NCBI GenBank assembly: GCA_039821645.1
Contig: JBCBNU010000085.1
Location: 1 to 6,750 of the forward strand
Length of the DNA: 6,750 nucleotides
Source of the DNA: CALBPI01 sp039821645
GTDB taxonomy: Bacteria; Pseudomonadota; Gammaproteobacteria; Steroidobacterales; Woeseiaceae
Direction of reading: 5' to 3'
Positions within the stretch are counted from its first letter, which is position 1, and every line of letters begins with the position of its first letter. A program made the position numbers and the translations under genes. Of this stretch, positions 5,551 through 6,750 are shown in pieces. The notes beneath the pieces are model-generated. The model was not told the origin of the DNA, made no database searches, and saw nothing but the letters and a program-made list of their open reading frames with translations.

Positions 5551-5565
5551 CGGACTGTCCTGAGG

Positions 5566-5667
5566 GCATAACGCCGGCGTTCAGATGCACGAACGTGGCT
5601 GGCGCGAGACGTGCGCATGCACGGCTCGTGACAGACACCTCGTGTCAGCTGCAATGACTGGTTATGC
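5566..5667 (-). repeat. attC10 (102 bp)
   Basis: R'' is GCATAAC (5667-5661) and R' is GTTATGC (5572-5566). The apical stem is CGTGC/GCACG with a gcat loop. It is almost the same as attC1, about 5.5 kb away, with two internal differences. The first bases beyond R'' (ccgcgtttcgc) also resemble those beyond attC1 (ccgcgcttcgc). Confidence 0.93.
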
Positions 5668-5685
5668 CGCGTTTCGCGCATACGT

Positions 5686-5967
5686 TCATTCCTCTTCGAT
5701 CGCGCTCTCAAGTAGGACAACCTCGCCGACTGTAAATAACTCCGCGTCTTCGTCCTTCTCGAGTATGAAAACCCAGCAGTCTAGCCTTTGATTTCCATTC
5801 TCATCGAGGTTGCGAGGTATGTCGGCGTGCTTTATCGCTGCGCCGTTGAGACGAGCAGTATGGTCAATAAGGAAACTAGCGTTATCAATCATGCGTGTGA
5901 CTATCGTCTTACCATGCCCCGAAAGCGATCCAACATGTTCAACTTCGAACTGTGTATGGCCACGCAT
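5686..5967 (-). CDS. Small soluble protein (93 aa), possible EF-Tu domain-II-like barrel
   Basis: There is no signal peptide or membrane segment. The start FEVEHVGSLSGHGKTIVTRM resembles the opening strands of the EF-Tu domain-II beta barrel (F-x-V-x-x-V-x-x-I-x-G-R-G-T-V-V-T-G). Later elements fit such a barrel too: HTARLNGAAIKHADI, then LDCWVFILEKDED, then FTVGEVVLLE at the C-terminus. The resemblance is by eye and weak. If correct, this would be a stand-alone barrel without the GTPase domain, and its role is unknown. The start ATG at 5967 lacks a good Shine-Dalgarno site. A preceding 28-codon frame (6060-5974, beginning MSRLLVGSFWLSSSHLGVIG) ends TAA six bases before it, which could allow translational coupling. 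The protein ends 18 bases before R'' of attC10. Confidence 0.65.
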   Translation of the reverse strand: MRGHTQFEVEHVGSLSGHGKTIVTRMIDNASFLIDHTARLNGAAIKHADIPRNLDENGNQRLDCWVFILEKDEDAELFTVGEVVLLESAIEEE

Positions 5968-5973
5968 TGGTTA

Positions 5974-6060
5974 TTACTGAGCCTGCGAATACTGACTCGG
6001 CCCAATGACGCCTAGATGACTACTGGATAGCCAGAACGAACCGACAAGTAGTCGAGACAT
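5974..6060 (-). CDS. Possible 28-codon leader ORF
   Basis: The ATG at 6060 follows attC11 by 10 bases and reads MSRLLVGSFWLSSSHLGVIG, then PSQYSQAQ, ending TAA six bases before the ATG of the 93-aa gene. The peptide has no recognised feature and its ATG has no Shine-Dalgarno site. The close stop-start spacing suggests coupling, but it may be chance. Confidence 0.2.
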   Translation of the reverse strand: MSRLLVGSFWLSSSHLGVIGPSQYSQAQ

Positions 6061-6070
6061 TGACGACGCG

Positions 6071-6172
6071 GCATAACGCCGGGGCTCAGCAGCGCGAACG
6101 CAGCCGGCGCGGCTCTTGCGAATGCAAGAGACGTGACGGATGCCTCGCGTCTGCTGCAGTGACTTGTTAGGT
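6071..6172 (-). repeat. attC11 (102 bp)
   Basis: R'' is ACCTAAC (6172-6166) and R' is GTTATGC (6077-6071). The apical stem is a perfect CTCTTGC/GCAAGAG with a gaat loop. The outer stem GCAGCGCGA/TCGCG-t-CTGC shows a compensatory change relative to CACGA/TCGTG in attC8 and attC9. Confidence 0.93.
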
Positions 6173-6188
6173 GGCGTGATGATAACCA

Positions 6189-6659
6189 TCAGATAAACCC
6201 AAGCAGGCGTAGCGCTACGCTACCGGCTAGCGCCACGAATGGACAAGCGGCAAACACTGCTGCCTGCCAATAGCTTCTGCGTCGAATCCACGGAAGTGCA
6301 CCAAATACAAACAATAGGCCTAAAAAAAGCGCAAGCGGAAAGCCCGCTACCGCGACAGAGAGCGCGATATTCCCGAGCCACAGACAGATATAGGCGATTG
6401 TATTGCCGAGGTCAGATGGCTCAGCCCTCAATCCAATGTAGAGCAGCCCAAGTGTGCCAGCATTCACGGCTGCTACGAAGCCGACGGACAGGAACGCCTC
6501 TGCCCTAGGCCAAATCGAAGTAACATGTGGAAACACGTTGATATTGGTCCACGCGGCCACGACAACAGCTAAGAGACCTGTTGCCAGCGCCCAGGCGCGA
6601 GCAGTCTGTGCAACTTCAAGCTGCCGCTGTGATTCATGGAGACGCTCGATGAACGACAC
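6189..6659 (-). CDS. Polytopic membrane protein (156 aa), unknown function
   Basis: The protein opens with an amphipathic, charged cytosolic helix (MSFIERLHESQRQLEVAQTA). Five predicted membrane segments follow at about residues 23-41, 54-77, 86-104, 106-123 and 129-154. A basic IRRRSYW loop precedes the last segment. No family is recognised. The start is GTG at 6659. It is preceded nine bases upstream by AGGTGG, of which AGGT belongs to the R' core of attC12 (GTTAGGT). The frame is open further upstream to an ATG at 6743, but that part only translates the attC, so the 184-aa reading is rejected. The TGA stop lies 16 bases before R'' of attC11. Confidence 0.72.
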   Translation of the reverse strand: MSFIERLHESQRQLEVAQTARAWALATGLLAVVVAAWTNINVFPHVTSIWPRAEAFLSVGFVAAVNAGTLGLLYIGLRAEPSDLGNTIAYICLWLGNIALSVAVAGFPLALFLGLLFVFGALPWIRRRSYWQAAVFAACPFVALAGSVALRLLGFI

Positions 6660-6670
6660 GGCGTCAAGCC

Positions 6671-6750
6671 ACCTAACGCCGACGTTCAGATGCACGAACG
6701 TGGCTGGCGCGAGGCTTGCGGAAGCAAGGCTCGTGACAGACACCTCGTGT
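6671..6750 (-). repeat. attC12, partial (right edge)
   Basis: R' is GTTAGGT (6677-6671); R'' lies beyond the window. The visible 80 bases match the attC1/attC10 subgroup (gttcagatgcacgaacgtgg). The apical stem is CTTGC/GCAAG with a ggaa loop instead of gcat or gaat. Confidence 0.9.

Larger units (their letters stand above)
1..6750 (-). mobile_element. Integron gene-cassette array, 11 complete cassettes
   Basis: Twelve related 99-102 bp sites recur at about 415-940 bp intervals. Each begins on the plus strand with an RYYYAAC-like core (gcataac, gcttaac, gcctaac, acctaac or a variant) and ends with a GTTRRRY-like core (gttatgc, gttaggc or a variant). One minus-strand gene lies between each pair. 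With strand exchange after the G of GTTRRRY, the complete cassettes are approximately 72-579, 580-1372, 1373-2313, 2314-2728, 2729-3380, 3381-3921, 3922-4367, 4368-5123, 5124-5571, 5572-6076 and 6077-6676, with partial cassettes at both ends. Cassette genes precede their own attC, so the integrase side should lie beyond the right edge. No integrase, attI or transposase is visible here. Homogeneous sites suggest a chromosomal (sedentary) integron rather than a mobile resistance integron; that part is inference. Confidence 0.93.

Noticed and set aside
6189..6743. 184-aa version of the rightmost membrane protein
   Set aside because: Its first 28 residues only translate attC12 and the bases next to it; the GTG at 6659 has a Shine-Dalgarno site.
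66..6750. CRISPR array
   Set aside because: The repeats are about 100 bp, diverged, and separated by genes of varying length; they are attC sites.
66..6750. Apical attC stems as transcription terminators
   Set aside because: The stems lack a following T-run on the minus strand and are explained as recombination hairpins, though they might attenuate read-through.

Overview
The whole window is part of an integron gene-cassette array. Twelve near-uniform attC recombination sites (eleven complete, one cut by the right edge) alternate with single small genes, and every convincing gene reads on the minus strand. Each gene is followed downstream (leftwards) by its own attC. The array therefore reads right to left, and any attI site and integron integrase should lie beyond the right edge; neither is present here. 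Uniform 99-102 bp sites of one sequence family are typical of a sedentary chromosomal integron. The attC style, proteobacterial-type promoters and Shine-Dalgarno sites suggest a gammaproteobacterium, perhaps Xanthomonadales-like, but that placement is inference.

Layout from left to right, which is cassette order reversed: the first 20 codons of a lipoprotein (1-62); a 71-aa two-helix membrane protein (235-450); a HigBA-type toxin-antitoxin module with its own promoter and operator, whose toxin carries a one-base frameshift while the antitoxin is intact (670-1349); a 197-aa unknown protein (1556-2149); a 101-aa membrane protein (2401-2706); a secreted TIMP/netrin-like cysteine-rich protein (2819-3367); a 132-aa lipoprotein (3498-3896); a 111-aa zinc-ribbon protein (4012-4347); an exported protein with no usable in-frame start codon next to its signal peptide (4490-~5121); a 109-aa four-helix membrane protein (5221-5550); a 93-aa soluble protein that may resemble an EF-Tu domain-II barrel (5686-5967); and a 156-aa polytopic membrane protein (6189-6659). 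The right end holds most of one further attC.

The cassettes are independent units rather than a pathway. Only the toxin-antitoxin cassette has a clear promoter. The others probably depend on read-through from an upstream cassette or the integron promoter, or are silent. About two thirds of the products are predicted to be membrane-bound or exported. The attC cores lend expression signals to the genes: four genes take their TAA stop from R'', and in the rightmost cassette R' forms most of the ribosome-binding site. The main points for follow-up are the broken toxin fused to an intact antitoxin, the TIMP-like protein, the missing start of the gene ending at 4490, and the base-pair covariation within the attC hairpins.
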